Shown: positions 1 through 9,297 of the stretch, one piece after another
Position numbering within the stretch: the first letter of the stretch is position 1
Layout of the letters: each line of letters opens with the position of its first letter
DNA from: a virus
Reading direction: 5' to 3' (one strand)
Length of the DNA: 46,582 bases
Virus record (IMG/VR): IMGVR_UViG_3300025886_000048
Coordinates: 1-46,582 of that record
Program-made: the position numbers and the translations under genes
Notes under the pieces: generated by a model
Databases searched by the model: none
The model's input: only the letters and a program-made list of their open reading frames with translations
What the model was told of the DNA's origin: nothing

Positions 1-3000
1 CCCGAAGATCCAGAAGTACCACTAGAACCTGAAGTACCTGTAGCACCGTCTACACCTGAAGTGCCAGAACTGCCTGAAGTGCCAGATGAACCACTAGTAC
101 CAGAAGATCCACTTAAACCTGAACTACCAGAAGTGCCTGAAGTACCTGAGCTACCTGAAAAACCACTACTTCCTGAAGTACCTGAGCTACCTGATACACC
201 ACTAGAACCTGAAGTGCCAGATGAACCACTTGTACCAGATGAACCTGAAGTGCCTGTAGCACCATCAACGCCTGAAGTGCCTGAAGTGCCTGAAGTGCCA
301 GATGAACCTGAGGTACCAGAGCTACCTGATGTACCAGATGAACCCGAAGTACCCGAAGAGCCATCTATACCAGAAGTACCTGAACTACCTGAAGTGCCAC
401 TAGAGCCTGAAGTACCAGAACTACCTGATATACCTGAGGAACCTGAGGTACCTGTAGCACCATCAACGCCTGAAGTACCACTTGAACCTGATGTACCTGA
501 ACTTCCTGAAATGCCACTAGAGCCTGAAGTACCTGATGAACCATCTATACCTGAGGTGCCACTAGAACCTGTAGTACCACTAGTACCGCTTGAACCTGAA
601 ACACCAGATGAACCACTAGTACCTGAGGAACCTGAAGTACCTGAAGAACCTGAAATTCCACTTGTACCAGATGAACCAGATGTACCTGAACTTCCTGAGA
701 TGCCACTAGAGCCCGAAGTACCTGATGAACCATCAATACCTGAAGTACCACTACTTCCTGAAGATCCAGAAGTACCGCTACTTCCAGTAGTACCAGAAGT
801 ACCTGAAGACCCTGAAGAACCAGATGTACCTGAAGAACCTGAAGTGCCCGTAACACCATCAACGCCTGAAGTACCAGATGAGCCACTAGTGCCTGAAGAT
901 CCAGAAGTGCCACTTGAACCTGTTGTACCTGAAGTTCCACTAGAACCAGAAGTGCCTGATGAACCTGAAGTGCCTGTGGCTCCATCTACACCCGAAGTAC
1001 CTGAACTACCAGAAGTGCCTGATGAACCATCTATACCTGAGGTACCACTAGAACCAGAAATACCAGACGAACCTGATGTTCCTGAACTACCTGAAATTCC
1101 TGAAGAGCCAGATGTGCCCGAAGAACCTGATGTTCCACTTGAACCTGAAATACCAGATGAACCAGATGTGCCTGAGGAACCTGAAATGCCTGAAGTGCCA
1201 GAAGAACCACTAGTACCACTTGATCCTGAGATACCAGATGAACCACTAGTACCTGAGGTACCCGATGATCCTGCTTGTCCTGTAGCACCTGCTAAGTTAA
1301 TACACCATGTTGCTGATCCACTAAAACTACCTCCTACAGCAGTTACATCAATTGTTATATCTCCTGTTCCTAAGATGTAACTATTTACTGTTCCTTCAAT
1401 ATAATTACTAGGAGTAGATTGTTGGGCTAAAATTATGTTTTGTCCTGCTGTATAAGCTAACCCAGTTGCTATTACAATACTAATTTGGGTAGGTGGGGTA
1501 GGTGTTGATAAAGTTTGGGTACTACAATCTGCATATATATCCCCATCTGCGCCAGAAGTACCTGAAGTGCCTGAGGAGCCATCTGCGCCTGAAGTACCAG
1601 AGCTACCTGAAGTACCAGTAGCGCCGTCTATACCAGAAGTACCTGATGAACCTGAAGTACCTGATGTGCCTGAACTACCTGAAATTCCGCTTGAACCTGA
1701 GGTTCCTGAAGAACCTGATGTACCTGACGTTCCACTTGAACCCGAAGTACCAGATGAGCCTGAAGTACCTGATGAACCATTAATACCTGAAGTACCTGAT
1801 GAGCCACTAGTACCTGAAGATCCAGAAGTGCCACTTGAACCTGTTGTACCTGAAGTACCTGAAGAACCACTAATACCTGAGGTACCTGAAGAACCACTAG
1901 TACCACTTGAACCCGAAACACCTGAAGAACCTGAAGTGCCACTTGATCCTGAAGTACCAGTAGCACCATCTACACCTGAGGTACCACTTGAACCATCTAC
2001 ACCTGAGGTACCAGATGAGCCCGAAATTCCTGATGAACCAGATGTACCTGAAGAACCGTCTACACCTGAAGTGCCAGATGAGCCTGAAGTGCCAGATGAG
2101 CCTGAAGTGCCAGATGAACCCGAAACACCTGAAGTGCCCGACGATCCATTAGTACCTGAAGAACCTGAAGTACCAGATGAACCACTAATACCAGATGAAC
2201 CACTAGTGCCACTTGATCCTGAAGTTCCTGATGAACCTGAAGTGCCACTTGATCCTGAATTACCTGAAGTGCCACTAGAACCTGAAGTGCCTGATGAACC
2301 CGATGTGCCCGAAGTGCCACTAGAACCTGAAGTACCACTAGAACCTGAAGTGCCAGATGAACCTGAAGTACCTGTAGCACCATCTACACCTGAGGTACCA
2401 GAAGTACCTGAAGAACCATCTATACCTGAAGTACCAGATGAACCTGAGGTACCTGAAGTACCACTTGAGCCTGTTGTACCAGAAGAACCACTGGTACCTG
2501 AAGAGCCTGAAGTACCAGATGAGCCTGAAGTACCAGAACTACCTGAAGTACCTGAAGAACCATCTATACCAGAAGTGCCAGATGAACCACTTGTACCACT
2601 TGAACCCGAAGTGCCAGATGAGCCTGAAGTGCCAGATGAGCCTGAAGTACCTGTAGCACCGTCCACACCTGAGGTACCTGAAGTGCCACTTGAGCCTGTT
2701 GTACCTGATGTACCACTTGAGCCTGTTGTACCTGATGTACCACTTGAGCCTGAAGAACCTGAAGTGCCAGAAGTGCCAGAACTACCTGAAGTACCTGAAG
2801 AACCGTCTATACCTGAAGTACCAGATGAGCCTGAAGTACCTGAGGAACCTGCAGTACCTGATGTACCACTAGAACCAGAAATACCTGATGAGCCTGAAGT
2901 ACCCGAAGTACCACTTGAACCTGAAGTACCTGATGAGCCAGATGTGCCAGACGAACCTGATGTACCACTTGAGCCTGAAATTCCAGAAGATCCTGAAGTG

Positions 3001-3974
3001 CCTGATGAACCATTAATACCTGAAGTGCCTGAAGAACCGGAAGTACCAGATGAACCATCTATACCTGAGGTACCTGAGCTACCTGAGGTACCACTAGAAC
3101 CTGATGTGCCACTAGAACCTGAAGTACCGCTTGAACCACTAGTACCTGTAGCACCGTCTATACCAGAAGTACCTGATGAACCTGATTCTCCAGAAGAACC
3201 TGATGTACCACTAGTACCTGAGGAACCAGAAGCACCAGGGGCACCTGCTAGGTTAAGACACCATTCTTGAAGTGTATTAGTCCAACTTCCTGTAGTTGTG
3301 ATACTTGATATTGTTATAACTCCAGTATCAGAAGCATAATCATCTACTGTAGCTTCCATATAATTAGAGCTATCTATAGCTAAAATTACACTTTGACCTG
3401 CAGTATAAGCTAATCCGGTATCTACAGTAATAGTAAGAGGGTCTGCAGGTGTGGGATTAATACTTTGATCTGTGCAGCTAGCATATACATCACCACTATT
3501 TCCTGAAGTACCTGAGGAACCTGCTGTACCAGAAGTACCAGAAGTACCACTTGAGCTAGCACCTCCCCCTCCTCCTTCACCATCATTATAATCTAATACA
3601 ATACAAACTTCATCTTCTCTAGAAAAAGGTAGGTTTTCTGAAAAAGCGATAGAGCCAGAAGTTGTACCAGAAGTAATATCTAAAGATATGTAATTACTAT
3701 TTTCTGTTACTGAAGAGTAGGGGAAAATAGCATATGAAGTTGGGAATTCTTTTGAATGGATTAATATATTCCCCTTACTACTTCCCGTTAAATACCTTAA
3801 TATATCGTTGTTATTAAGGTCAGATGTGTTGATGTCGATTCTTGTGGTATGACGAACATCAAATTTATTATAAAAACTAAGTCTTCCCGAAACAGGAACC
3901 GTAGAGACACTCGATACTTTAAAAGGAACACAAAAGTTTCCTAAATCTCTATCTATTAAAAATTTTTGTGCCAT
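1..3974 (-). CDS. Giant Ser/Thr-rich collagen-like fibre protein (partial, C-terminus beyond window)
   Basis: The minus-strand frame from the ATG at 3974 is open to the window edge, giving at least 1324 codons without a stop. Residues 1-145 form a non-repetitive head (start MAQKFLIDRDLGNF) ending in a Gly-rich linker. After that the frame is almost entirely Gly-X-Y triplets such as GTSGSSGTSG and GVDGATGTSG, rich in Ser and Thr and nearly free of Pro. Two related globular inserts of about 80 residues (around 3485-3237 and 1535-1285) interrupt the triplets. Each starts with a Cys, carries a YTAGQ segment and ends in WC-NLAGA. Synonymous codons vary freely between triplets, so selection acts on this protein frame. 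It follows the baseplate genes and is probably a trimeric virion fibre or appendage (inference). The Gly-X-Y pattern is seen directly; the triple helix is family knowledge. Confidence 0.85.
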   Translation of the reverse strand, partial: MAQKFLIDRDLGNFCVPFKVSSVSTVPVSGRLSFYNKFDVRHTTRIDINTSDLNNNDILRYLTGSSKGNILIHSKEFPTSYAIFPYSSVTENSNYISLDITSGTTSGSIAFSENLPFSREDEVCIVLDYNDGEGGGGGASSSGTSGTSGTAGSSGTSGNSGDVYASCTDQSINPTPADPLTITVDTGLAYTAGQSVILAIDSSNYMEATVDDYASDTGVITISSITTTGSWTNTLQEWCLNLAGAPGASGSSGTSGTSGSSGESGSSGTSGIDGATGTSGSSGTSGSSGTSGSSGTSGSSGTSGIDGSSGTSGSSGTSGINGSSGTSGSSGISGSSGTSGSSGTSGSSGTSGSSGTSGTSGSSGISGSSGTSGTAGSSGTSGSSGTSGIDGSSGTSGSSGTSGTSGSSGSSGTSGTTGSSGTSGTTGSSGTSGTSGVDGATGTSGSSGTSGSSGTSGSSGTSGSSGTSGIDGSSGTSGSSGTSGSSGTSGSSGTSGSSGTTGSSGTSGTSGSSGTSGIDGSSGTSGTSGVDGATGTSGSSGTSGSSGTSGSSGTSGTSGSSGTSGSSGTSGNSGSSGTSGSSGTSGSSGTSGSSGISGSSGTSGSSGTNGSSGTSGVSGSSGTSGSSGTSGSSGTSGVDGSSGTSGSSGISGSSGTSGVDGSSGTSGVDGATGTSGSSGTSGSSGVSGSSGTSGSSGTSGISGSSGTSGTTGSSGTSGSSGTSGSSGTSGINGSSGTSGSSGTSGSSGTSGTSGSSGTSGSSGISGSSGTSGTSGSSGTSGIDGATGTSGSSGTSGADGSSGTSGTSGADGDIYADCSTQTLSTPTPPTQISIVIATGLAYTAGQNIILAQQSTPSNYIEGTVNSYILGTGDITIDVTAVGGSFSGSATWCINLAGATGQAGSSGTSGTSGSSGISGSSGTSGSSGTSGISGSSGTSGSSGISGSSGTSGSSGTSGSSGISGSSGTSGSSGISGSSGTSGIDGSSGTSGSSGTSGVDGATGTSGSSGTSGSSGTSGTTGSSGTSGSSGTSGSSGTSGVDGVTGTSGSSGTSGSSGSSGTSGTTGSSGTSGSSGSSGTSGIDGSSGTSGSSGISGSSGTSGSSGTSGISGSSGTSGSSGTSGSSGVSGSSGTSGTTGSSGTSGIDGSSGTSGSSGISGSSGTSGSSGTSGVDGATGTSGSSGISGSSGTSGSSGTSGSSGTSGIDGSSGTSGSSGTSGSSGTSGSSGTSGTSGTSGVDGATGTSGSSGTSGSSGTSGSSGVSGSSGTSGSSGFSGSSGTSGTSGSSGLSGSSGTSGSSGTSGSSGTSGVDGATGTSGSSGTSGSS

Positions 3975-3993
3975 AAACTAGTGGTTCTTCGTT

Positions 3994-4002
3994 ATAAATA
4001 TT
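3994..4002 (-). promoter_or_regulatory. AATATTTAT element upstream of the giant collagen-like gene
   Basis: AATATTTAT on the coding strand, 19 bases before the ATG at 3974, overlapping the upstream TGA stop. One of 18 such intergenic sites (see findings); the promoter role is unproven. Confidence 0.4.
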
Positions 4003-4598
4003 CAAGATTTATAGTACCTTAAATAATCTTCTCGAAGATATTTTCCAAAACCATAAAATTTTTCATTTTTTTCTTTTAATAATACTATATTACGATTTGT
4101 ATTATACACCTTATTTTTATTACCTGTTAAAGTCCATGGTATGTTAAAAGAAGTCCAGTTTTGATAATCTATAACAGAAGAATTTTGAACTAAATTATTA
4201 TAATCAGTTTGGGAAATTTCTAAATAAATAAATTCACTTCTTTTTTTACAGAAAAATCTTTGGAATTCACCTAAATTATAATTATCTTCCGTAGGTTGGG
4301 TATAAAATAATTGGGGGGAATTTCTTAACTTATTTCCTTGAATCCCTTTTATTTGTTTATAAACCTCATTTTCAGCCCCATCTTTAATGTAAATTTGAAC
4401 TTGGTTAGCTTGAGTTTTTTTGGGGAGTGGAATTAAGATTCTATTAGGTTTATTATCAGGATTTTTACCCGTAAATAATTGTCCTATATAAGTTTTGTAA
4501 TAATATCCTACATAAGGCTCTAGAGTTGACTCTATTACATACTCCTTTCCAGCAGTATATAAATTGGGTTGTATTCTACTCTTAGGAACATAGGGCAT
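4002..4598 (-). CDS. Conserved-looking virion protein of unknown function
   Basis: A 198-residue protein whose N-terminus (MPYVPKSRIQPNLYTAGKEY) and following Y-rich stretch with YIGQLFTGKNPD resemble structural proteins I associate with marine T4-like phages, but I cannot name a function. It has no signal peptide, membrane segment or catalytic motif. It lies between the hub-like protein and the giant collagen-like fibre, so a baseplate-to-fibre linker or fibre-attachment role is plausible from context only. The start is the ATG at 4598, preceded four bases upstream by the recurrent AATATTTAT element, which overlaps the stop codon of the upstream gene. Confidence 0.7.
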   Translation of the reverse strand: MPYVPKSRIQPNLYTAGKEYVIESTLEPYVGYYYKTYIGQLFTGKNPDNKPNRILIPLPKKTQANQVQIYIKDGAENEVYKQIKGIQGNKLRNSPQLFYTQPTEDNYNLGEFQRFFCKKRSEFIYLEISQTDYNNLVQNSSVIDYQNWTSFNIPWTLTGNKNKVYNTNRNIVLLKEKNEKFYGFGKYLREDYLRYYKS

Positions 4599-4602
4599 AT
4601 TA

Positions 4603-4611
4603 ATAAATATT
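4603..4611 (-). promoter_or_regulatory. AATATTTAT element, 4 bases before the ATG at 4598
   Basis: Coding strand TAATATTTATTAATATG. The upstream stop TAA lies within the element. The spacing is too short for a T4-like late promoter with a leader. Confidence 0.4.
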
Positions 4612-6970
4612 ACTTTTGTTTAGGTATTGATAAACCTTCGATTGAAGTAGTCCAACCTGATTGGTCTATAGAATGACGGAGTCCTTTAGTAAGGAATTCT
4701 ATATTATCTCTATAATTTTGAGGGAGAATTTCATCATTAATAGTATATTTTTGGAATAATTTTATTCCTGAGATTCCGTCTAGTTTTAAGTTGAGGGAAA
4801 TAGGTATAAATGATTTTGGTAATAAATTGCCCTCTAGTACTTCTATATCCCTTTCAATTTTAAGGTAGTTAACTATATTTTGCTTATATTTTTCTAAACT
4901 TCCTATTTTTGTTCCTCTATTTAAAGTTAATAAATAAACTAGAGTTTCAACTAAATCTTTTCTACTAGAAGATTCTTCATAATTATTGGTTGTAGTATTA
5001 GATGAAAAAGATTTAGTAGCTATTATTCTATCAGTTAATCCTAAATTCCACCTACTAAAACCTACTGAATCTGAACCCAAACTTTTATTATTTGCCTGGG
5101 CTCCAATGGCTATTTGGGTACTAAGTTTATTGGAAATCTCAGATTTGATTGAGAAGGATTTAACAAAGCTTCCAAAATTGCCTTGAAAACTTTTTATATT
5201 AATTTTTGTAGGATCAGGGGGGTTTGATTCAGTAAAGGGTTTTATAGGGGGATTATTATCTATAATGAAATAAGTATTAATCTCTTCATCATAATTAATT
5301 CCTAAATCAATAGTTCCTCCTAAAGCAGAATTAATACCATTTAAGATAGCCGTTAAAAAGTCATATAAAGATAAATCTCCATTTTTATCTAAATTACTGT
5401 TTAGTTGGGTAATAATAAAATCTATATTTACATGAATGTGAAGGGGTTTTGCTTTATAAGGATCTGAATCTGATGTTAGGAAATCTGTTCCTACAAATCC
5501 ATTAAATTCTTCAAGATTTATTTTACCTGTATTTAAAGCATCTCGAGCATTTCCACCTGTACTTATATTTATATATTGAAGTTCGGGGTCTGTAAGAAGA
5601 GAAGAAACATTATTATATTCAATATTTGAAGGTATAAGACACACTTTAGGATCTACAGGTACAAGATTTTTAGGGATACTACAAAAAGTATCTTCATAAT
5701 TATAGTCTATAGAAACTAAAGGGGGGTTGTTAGGTTTAGAATAATCATATACAGTAAAAAAATTATTAATTATTCTTAATAAAGATCCTAACTTTATATA
5801 ATATTGGTCTGGGGACATGGTTATCCATCTAGAATCAAAGTAGAGTAATTCTTTATTAGTAAAAAAATTCTTTGAAGGATAGAAAGGATTGTTACTTGTG
5901 TTAAGTAAAGTTTTAATAAAATCTTCGTCTAAATCTTTCCCATCAATATATGTTCCGGGGTTTTGCCACCAACTCCACACTTCTTTAAGTTTTTTAACTT
6001 TAGGTGAATAACTATTATTTAAAAGATTTTTAAAAGTATTTAAAAGTATTTCTAAAGGGGAACCTCCACTTTCATCAGGTGATTTATTAGAAATTGGTGA
6101 AGGTTTAGTTATAGATAAAGACTCAATTATATCTCCATAACTTATAGCCTTTAAATTTATAGTGTATACTCCTTCAGGAGATAAATCCCAAGAAAAATTT
6201 GTAACCCACCCCAAAAAACCATCATAATTTCCATCACTTTTTTTTCTTTGATTTTTTATTAAATCTAAAATTTTATTTTGATTAGAATTTACATCTATCC
6301 CAATATCTTTAGGATCAGTTTCAGGTACCACCCCACCAAAACCTATGTCAGAAACAACTCCAGTTACAATAGGAGTAGTTTTTAAAAATTCTTTATAAAC
6401 ACTATCTGTAAGGATAGTTTTTAAAGATTCTTTATTATCAAAATACATTGTATGACCCCATTCTAATAATATTGAATATTTTAACCTCAGGTATAAGGTT
6501 TCAATAATATTAAACTGTTCCCTATTAAAAGCTTTAATTACAATATTTGCTTCTCTTAATGAACCTCTATTTTTAGGAACAATTTCAGCTGATTCTATAC
6601 CTGGGAGAGGGGTAAGGCCATAGTCTTTAATAGAATTAAACCCATATGAAGCATTTTGGGATAGTGTATTGGGATAAGAATTAGAGAGTCCTCCTTTAGG
6701 TATAGAACTTCCACTAACATTGTTAGCTCCCCCAAATAAAACATAGCTTTCAGCTAGTTTATTTTTTTTTAAACTCTGATTGGGTCTACCTAATTCTTTT
6801 AATTTGGATTCATCTATATCAACACCAGACGTAAGACGGAGCCAACTTGTTTTACTTGTAGTATAAGCAAGAACATCAGGATCACGATTTTCAGCTCCTA
6901 ATTTTTTTTGTCTTACTTTTATTTGTTCAGCTACATATGGATTAAAACTTTCTCCTATATTTTTTCCCAT
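4610..6970 (-). CDS. Large baseplate hub-like virion protein
   Basis: A 786-residue soluble protein. The N-terminal third contains GLTPLPGIESAEIVPKNRGS followed by a REQFNIIETLYLRLKYSILL-type segment and EWGHTMYFDN. I associate this pattern with large baseplate or tail-tip structural proteins of marine phages. The central part is long and low in recognisable motifs. The C-terminal 200 residues look like a beta-rich domain (FIPISLNLKLDGISGIKLFQ, then GLRHSIDQSGWTTSIEGLSI), similar in style to gp27/gpD-type hub proteins, whose barrel domains end with a comparable strand pattern. It sits directly after the gp53-like LysM protein with a 3-base gap, in the baseplate segment. Hub assignment is inference from position and general character. 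No lysozyme motif was seen. Confidence 0.55.
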   Translation of the reverse strand: MGKNIGESFNPYVAEQIKVRQKKLGAENRDPDVLAYTTSKTSWLRLTSGVDIDESKLKELGRPNQSLKKNKLAESYVLFGGANNVSGSSIPKGGLSNSYPNTLSQNASYGFNSIKDYGLTPLPGIESAEIVPKNRGSLREANIVIKAFNREQFNIIETLYLRLKYSILLEWGHTMYFDNKESLKTILTDSVYKEFLKTTPIVTGVVSDIGFGGVVPETDPKDIGIDVNSNQNKILDLIKNQRKKSDGNYDGFLGWVTNFSWDLSPEGVYTINLKAISYGDIIESLSITKPSPISNKSPDESGGSPLEILLNTFKNLLNNSYSPKVKKLKEVWSWWQNPGTYIDGKDLDEDFIKTLLNTSNNPFYPSKNFFTNKELLYFDSRWITMSPDQYYIKLGSLLRIINNFFTVYDYSKPNNPPLVSIDYNYEDTFCSIPKNLVPVDPKVCLIPSNIEYNNVSSLLTDPELQYINISTGGNARDALNTGKINLEEFNGFVGTDFLTSDSDPYKAKPLHIHVNIDFIITQLNSNLDKNGDLSLYDFLTAILNGINSALGGTIDLGINYDEEINTYFIIDNNPPIKPFTESNPPDPTKINIKSFQGNFGSFVKSFSIKSEISNKLSTQIAIGAQANNKSLGSDSVGFSRWNLGLTDRIIATKSFSSNTTTNNYEESSSRKDLVETLVYLLTLNRGTKIGSLEKYKQNIVNYLKIERDIEVLEGNLLPKSFIPISLNLKLDGISGIKLFQKYTINDEILPQNYRDNIEFLTKGLRHSIDQSGWTTSIEGLSIPKQK

Positions 6971-6973
6971 AAC

Positions 6974-7273
6974 TTATTGATTTAAAGATTCAAAATTTGA
7001 TATTACATCTGATACATTAGCAGGAATTCTGATTTGGTGTCCTAAAGTGGGGTATAGGCTATTTGGTTTGAATCTAGGATTTGCTGAAGGGATTATCCAC
7101 CATAAAGTAGCATCGTTGTAGTAGGTATAAGCTAATAAGTCAAATCTATCTCCTTCTTGGGCTACTACGTAAATGTCATTATCACTATAAGGAATTTCAG
7201 GATACTTTACGTTAGCATAGTATCTTCTGCCCCTAGAAGTTTTAAATATTGGTATGTTGTTATATCTATTCAT
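6974..7273 (-). CDS. gp53-like baseplate protein with LysM-type fold
   Basis: A 99-residue protein. Residues 33-90 show a LysM/tail-protein-X pattern: an EGDRFDLLAYTYYNDATLWW helix-turn region, then IPSANP and a terminal LGHQIRIP strand. T4 gp53 and P2 gpX use this fold to join the baseplate wedge or spike region to the tail. T4 gp53 is 196 residues, so this would be a short, LysM-only version. The gene is flanked by the tube-cap-like gene (4-base gap) and the hub-like gene (3-base gap), in agreement with a baseplate role. The LysM-like fold is fairly secure; equivalence to gp53 is less so. Confidence 0.7.
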   Translation of the reverse strand: MNRYNNIPIFKTSRGRRYYANVKYPEIPYSDNDIYVVAQEGDRFDLLAYTYYNDATLWWIIPSANPRFKPNSLYPTLGHQIRIPANVSDVISNFESLNQ

Positions 7274-7277
7274 TACC

Positions 7278-9047
7278 TTAACTTAAAAGGTTATCCTTTC
7301 CTCCAAAAAATTGACTATCACTACTTACTAATTTATTATTATTACTAGTAATTGGAGTAAAGTTAAACCCACTTACTTTAATAGCTTTAGGTAATTGTTT
7401 ACCTGAGGTGTTTTCCCCTTCTCCTCCAATATCAAAGCCTGCTTCAAATATTGGGGATAATGAAAAACGTGTTATGATTCCCGGAACATTATTAAGGTAA
7501 TCTCCAACTGTTAATTTAACAAAATTCCCACGTAAATAACCAGCATCGCTATAGTTAGGTGCCATATTTTGAATAAGAGAGTTTAATTTTTGGTAAATAG
7601 GGAGTATTTGAGTTGGGGTTGAAGCTACTATAGTAAAATCTAATCCTATACTTCTTGTAAAACCCTTGTATTTGTAAAGGGGATAACCTCTTCCTACATA
7701 ATTGTATGACTCATAATCTGCTCCTATTTGATCATTAAAATTATCTAAATATGCTTGCCAATAAAGATATTGATTTTTTTCAGGACCATTAGCATTAATA
7801 AGGTTTATATAGAATTTAAATAACTGAGAGTCAGGGGGGGTTTTTTCTATTTTAGAAGTGTTTAATAATTTAGTATTTTCTTTACCAAATTTATCTTTAG
7901 TATAATCATAATCCCCTTCCTTAGTTAGGTTACCATAATTATATCTTTTAAAATTAGGATTAGCCTTATATTCTTTACCAGGTTGACCATTTTTATTTCT
8001 AGTAGTATACATCAAATCACTACCATTAGGTTTTTGATAAGCAGTTTTAAGTGTTATAATTTCATTATTGTTAGCTACACCTCGAGGAAAATTTTCTTCA
8101 GAATTGTATGAGCCTGGGGTTATTCTAGGTAAAATATTTACCCCAGTTAGATCAACAAGTGAATCTGTTATTTTAAGAGGAGAAGAATAATTATTATTAA
8201 AATAGGTTTTAGCTTCAGCTACTTTAACTTTAGATCTTTCTTCAGCAGATTGTATAGATGAAGATAATACTAAAATATTAGGACTTCCTGCACCATAAGT
8301 TATTTCAGAAACAGAGCCTGAAGAAAAATTATCGTTAAAGTAGGTTATAGAATTAGCAACCTTATTTTTAGAAAATGAAACATATCCTCCATCAGGGTTA
8401 CCATAAGGATTAATTCCTGTAGTATTAGAAGTACGTTTAATTCTAGTTTTTCCTATTCCTAATACTGAGTTAGGGCCTCCTCCATAAGATAATAATTCTG
8501 TAGAGTTAGGGTCTAAATCTATTTTATCTTCTTTAAGTTTAACTAATCTATTTAACCCATTTTTATTAAAATCAAAAACTGCTTGTTCATATCTAATTAA
8601 ACCTCCTCCAGGAAATAATCCTCCTTCTACAACACCTGCTACAGGTGACGATGGGTCTAAACCTAATAAATTTAGGTGAGTGCCTGTAAATCCTACTCCA
8701 GCTTGTGCTAATGTAGAAGTAGGTGAATAAATACCTTGGTTTACATTACCCCCACCATAAGCAGGACCTAAAGTAGCTTCTGTTTTAACTGATCCCCTTG
8801 AAAGGAGATTTTGGTTAGCTATAAAAGTTAAACCTCTAGTAGTAGTAAATAATTGGGTTAATCTAGAAACATCGTTTACACTAGATACAATTGATCCTTG
8901 TCTTAATAAAACATCCCTTGTAGCTCCAGGAGTTTCCCCTTCGGGTATAGCTTTAGTAATAAAGGGTTCTTTACTACTTCCCATACCACGCCTGTCAAGT
9001 CCATATTTTAAGGACTTAAGGTCTGTTTTAAGATCAATTAAAGGCAT
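7278..9047 (-). CDS. Baseplate tail-tube cap/initiator-like protein (gp48/gp54 type)
   Basis: A 589-residue protein. The last 190 residues (from FKFYINLINANG) contain the segments QNQYLYW-like, NYVGRGYPLYKYKGFTRSIG and LDFTIVASTPTQILPIYQKL. These look like the tube-type beta-barrel domain found in the T4 baseplate cap proteins gp48 and gp54, which nucleate tail-tube polymerisation. The first 400 residues are Gly/Asn/Ser-rich and low in recognisable motifs. T4 gp48 is 364 residues, so this is considerably longer. It lies between the tape measure region and the gp53-like protein, where a tube initiator would be expected. Either gp48 or gp54 is possible, or a fused or expanded version; the exact identity is inference. 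Confidence 0.5.
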   Translation of the reverse strand: MPLIDLKTDLKSLKYGLDRRGMGSSKEPFITKAIPEGETPGATRDVLLRQGSIVSSVNDVSRLTQLFTTTRGLTFIANQNLLSRGSVKTEATLGPAYGGGNVNQGIYSPTSTLAQAGVGFTGTHLNLLGLDPSSPVAGVVEGGLFPGGGLIRYEQAVFDFNKNGLNRLVKLKEDKIDLDPNSTELLSYGGGPNSVLGIGKTRIKRTSNTTGINPYGNPDGGYVSFSKNKVANSITYFNDNFSSGSVSEITYGAGSPNILVLSSSIQSAEERSKVKVAEAKTYFNNNYSSPLKITDSLVDLTGVNILPRITPGSYNSEENFPRGVANNNEIITLKTAYQKPNGSDLMYTTRNKNGQPGKEYKANPNFKRYNYGNLTKEGDYDYTKDKFGKENTKLLNTSKIEKTPPDSQLFKFYINLINANGPEKNQYLYWQAYLDNFNDQIGADYESYNYVGRGYPLYKYKGFTRSIGLDFTIVASTPTQILPIYQKLNSLIQNMAPNYSDAGYLRGNFVKLTVGDYLNNVPGIITRFSLSPIFEAGFDIGGEGENTSGKQLPKAIKVSGFNFTPITSNNNKLVSSDSQFFGGKDNLLS

Positions 9048-9050
9048 TTA

Positions 9051-9272
9051 TTAAAATGATCTACCTTCAGGTACAGTATTTCTATAGTTGTTTTTAGGAG
9101 TTGCTCCGTTTAAATCTAACTTAGAAGGGGATGGTTTATTCCTTAATTTAGGATTTCCATTTAAAGAATATTCATTATGTAATTTAGATTGTGATGTTGC
9201 TCCTACAGGAACAGTTGGCTGAGGACCCGATAATGTAGAAGTATTTTGGTTGTATTTGTCTAATAATGCCAT
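9051..9272 (-). CDS. Small Asn/Pro/Ser-rich hypothetical protein
   Basis: A 73-residue protein, starting MALLDKYNQNTSTLSGPQP, rich in Asn, Pro, Ser and Lys and probably largely disordered. It has no membrane segment or known motif. It is wedged between the tape measure gene and the tube-cap-like gene with a 3-base gap downstream, and is preceded by the AATATTTAT element 11 bases before the ATG. The position and conserved frame suggest a small tail-assembly or baseplate component. I do not recognise the family. Confidence 0.6.
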   Translation of the reverse strand: MALLDKYNQNTSTLSGPQPTVPVGATSQSKLHNEYSLNGNPKLRNKPSPSKLDLNGATPKNNYRNTVPEGRSF

Positions 9273-9283
9273 GGTTTTTATTT

Positions 9284-9292
9284 ATAAATATT
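9284..9292 (-). promoter_or_regulatory. AATATTTAT element upstream of the small gene at 9272
   Basis: Coding strand CTAATATTTATAAATAAA, 11 bases before the ATG, just after the tape measure gene. Here the palindromic extension also contains TATAAATA on the coding strand. Confidence 0.4.
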
Positions 9293-9297
9293 AGAAA

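Noticed and set aside
61-1380. Plus-strand ORF of Pro/Glu/Val-rich PEVPDEP repeats
   Set aside because: It mirrors the minus-strand Gly-X-Y frame, which runs in phase with an ATG at 3974 and contains globular inserts with varied codons. The PEVP repeat is the complementary shadow.
113-3058. Short minus-strand ORFs (113-364, 545-985, 1031-1288, 1628-1969, 2060-2383, 2807-3058) of hydrophobic VLQVLQ repeats
   Set aside because: They lie inside the collagen-like gene in another frame and are low-complexity products of the Gly-X-Y codons.
1567-3270. Second long plus-strand PEVPDEP ORF
   Set aside because: Same shadow effect; it stops where the non-repetitive part of the real minus-strand gene begins, and shows no start-site context.
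1-3270. Possible CRISPR or minisatellite array
   Set aside because: The repeats are in-frame 9-nt Gly-X-Y units with variable codons, without constant repeat plus unique spacer structure.
9281-9292. Plus-strand T4 late promoters (TATAAATA) driving plus-strand genes
   Set aside because: The plus strand carries no supported gene anywhere in the window, so these palindromic-looking sites are treated as the minus-strand element.
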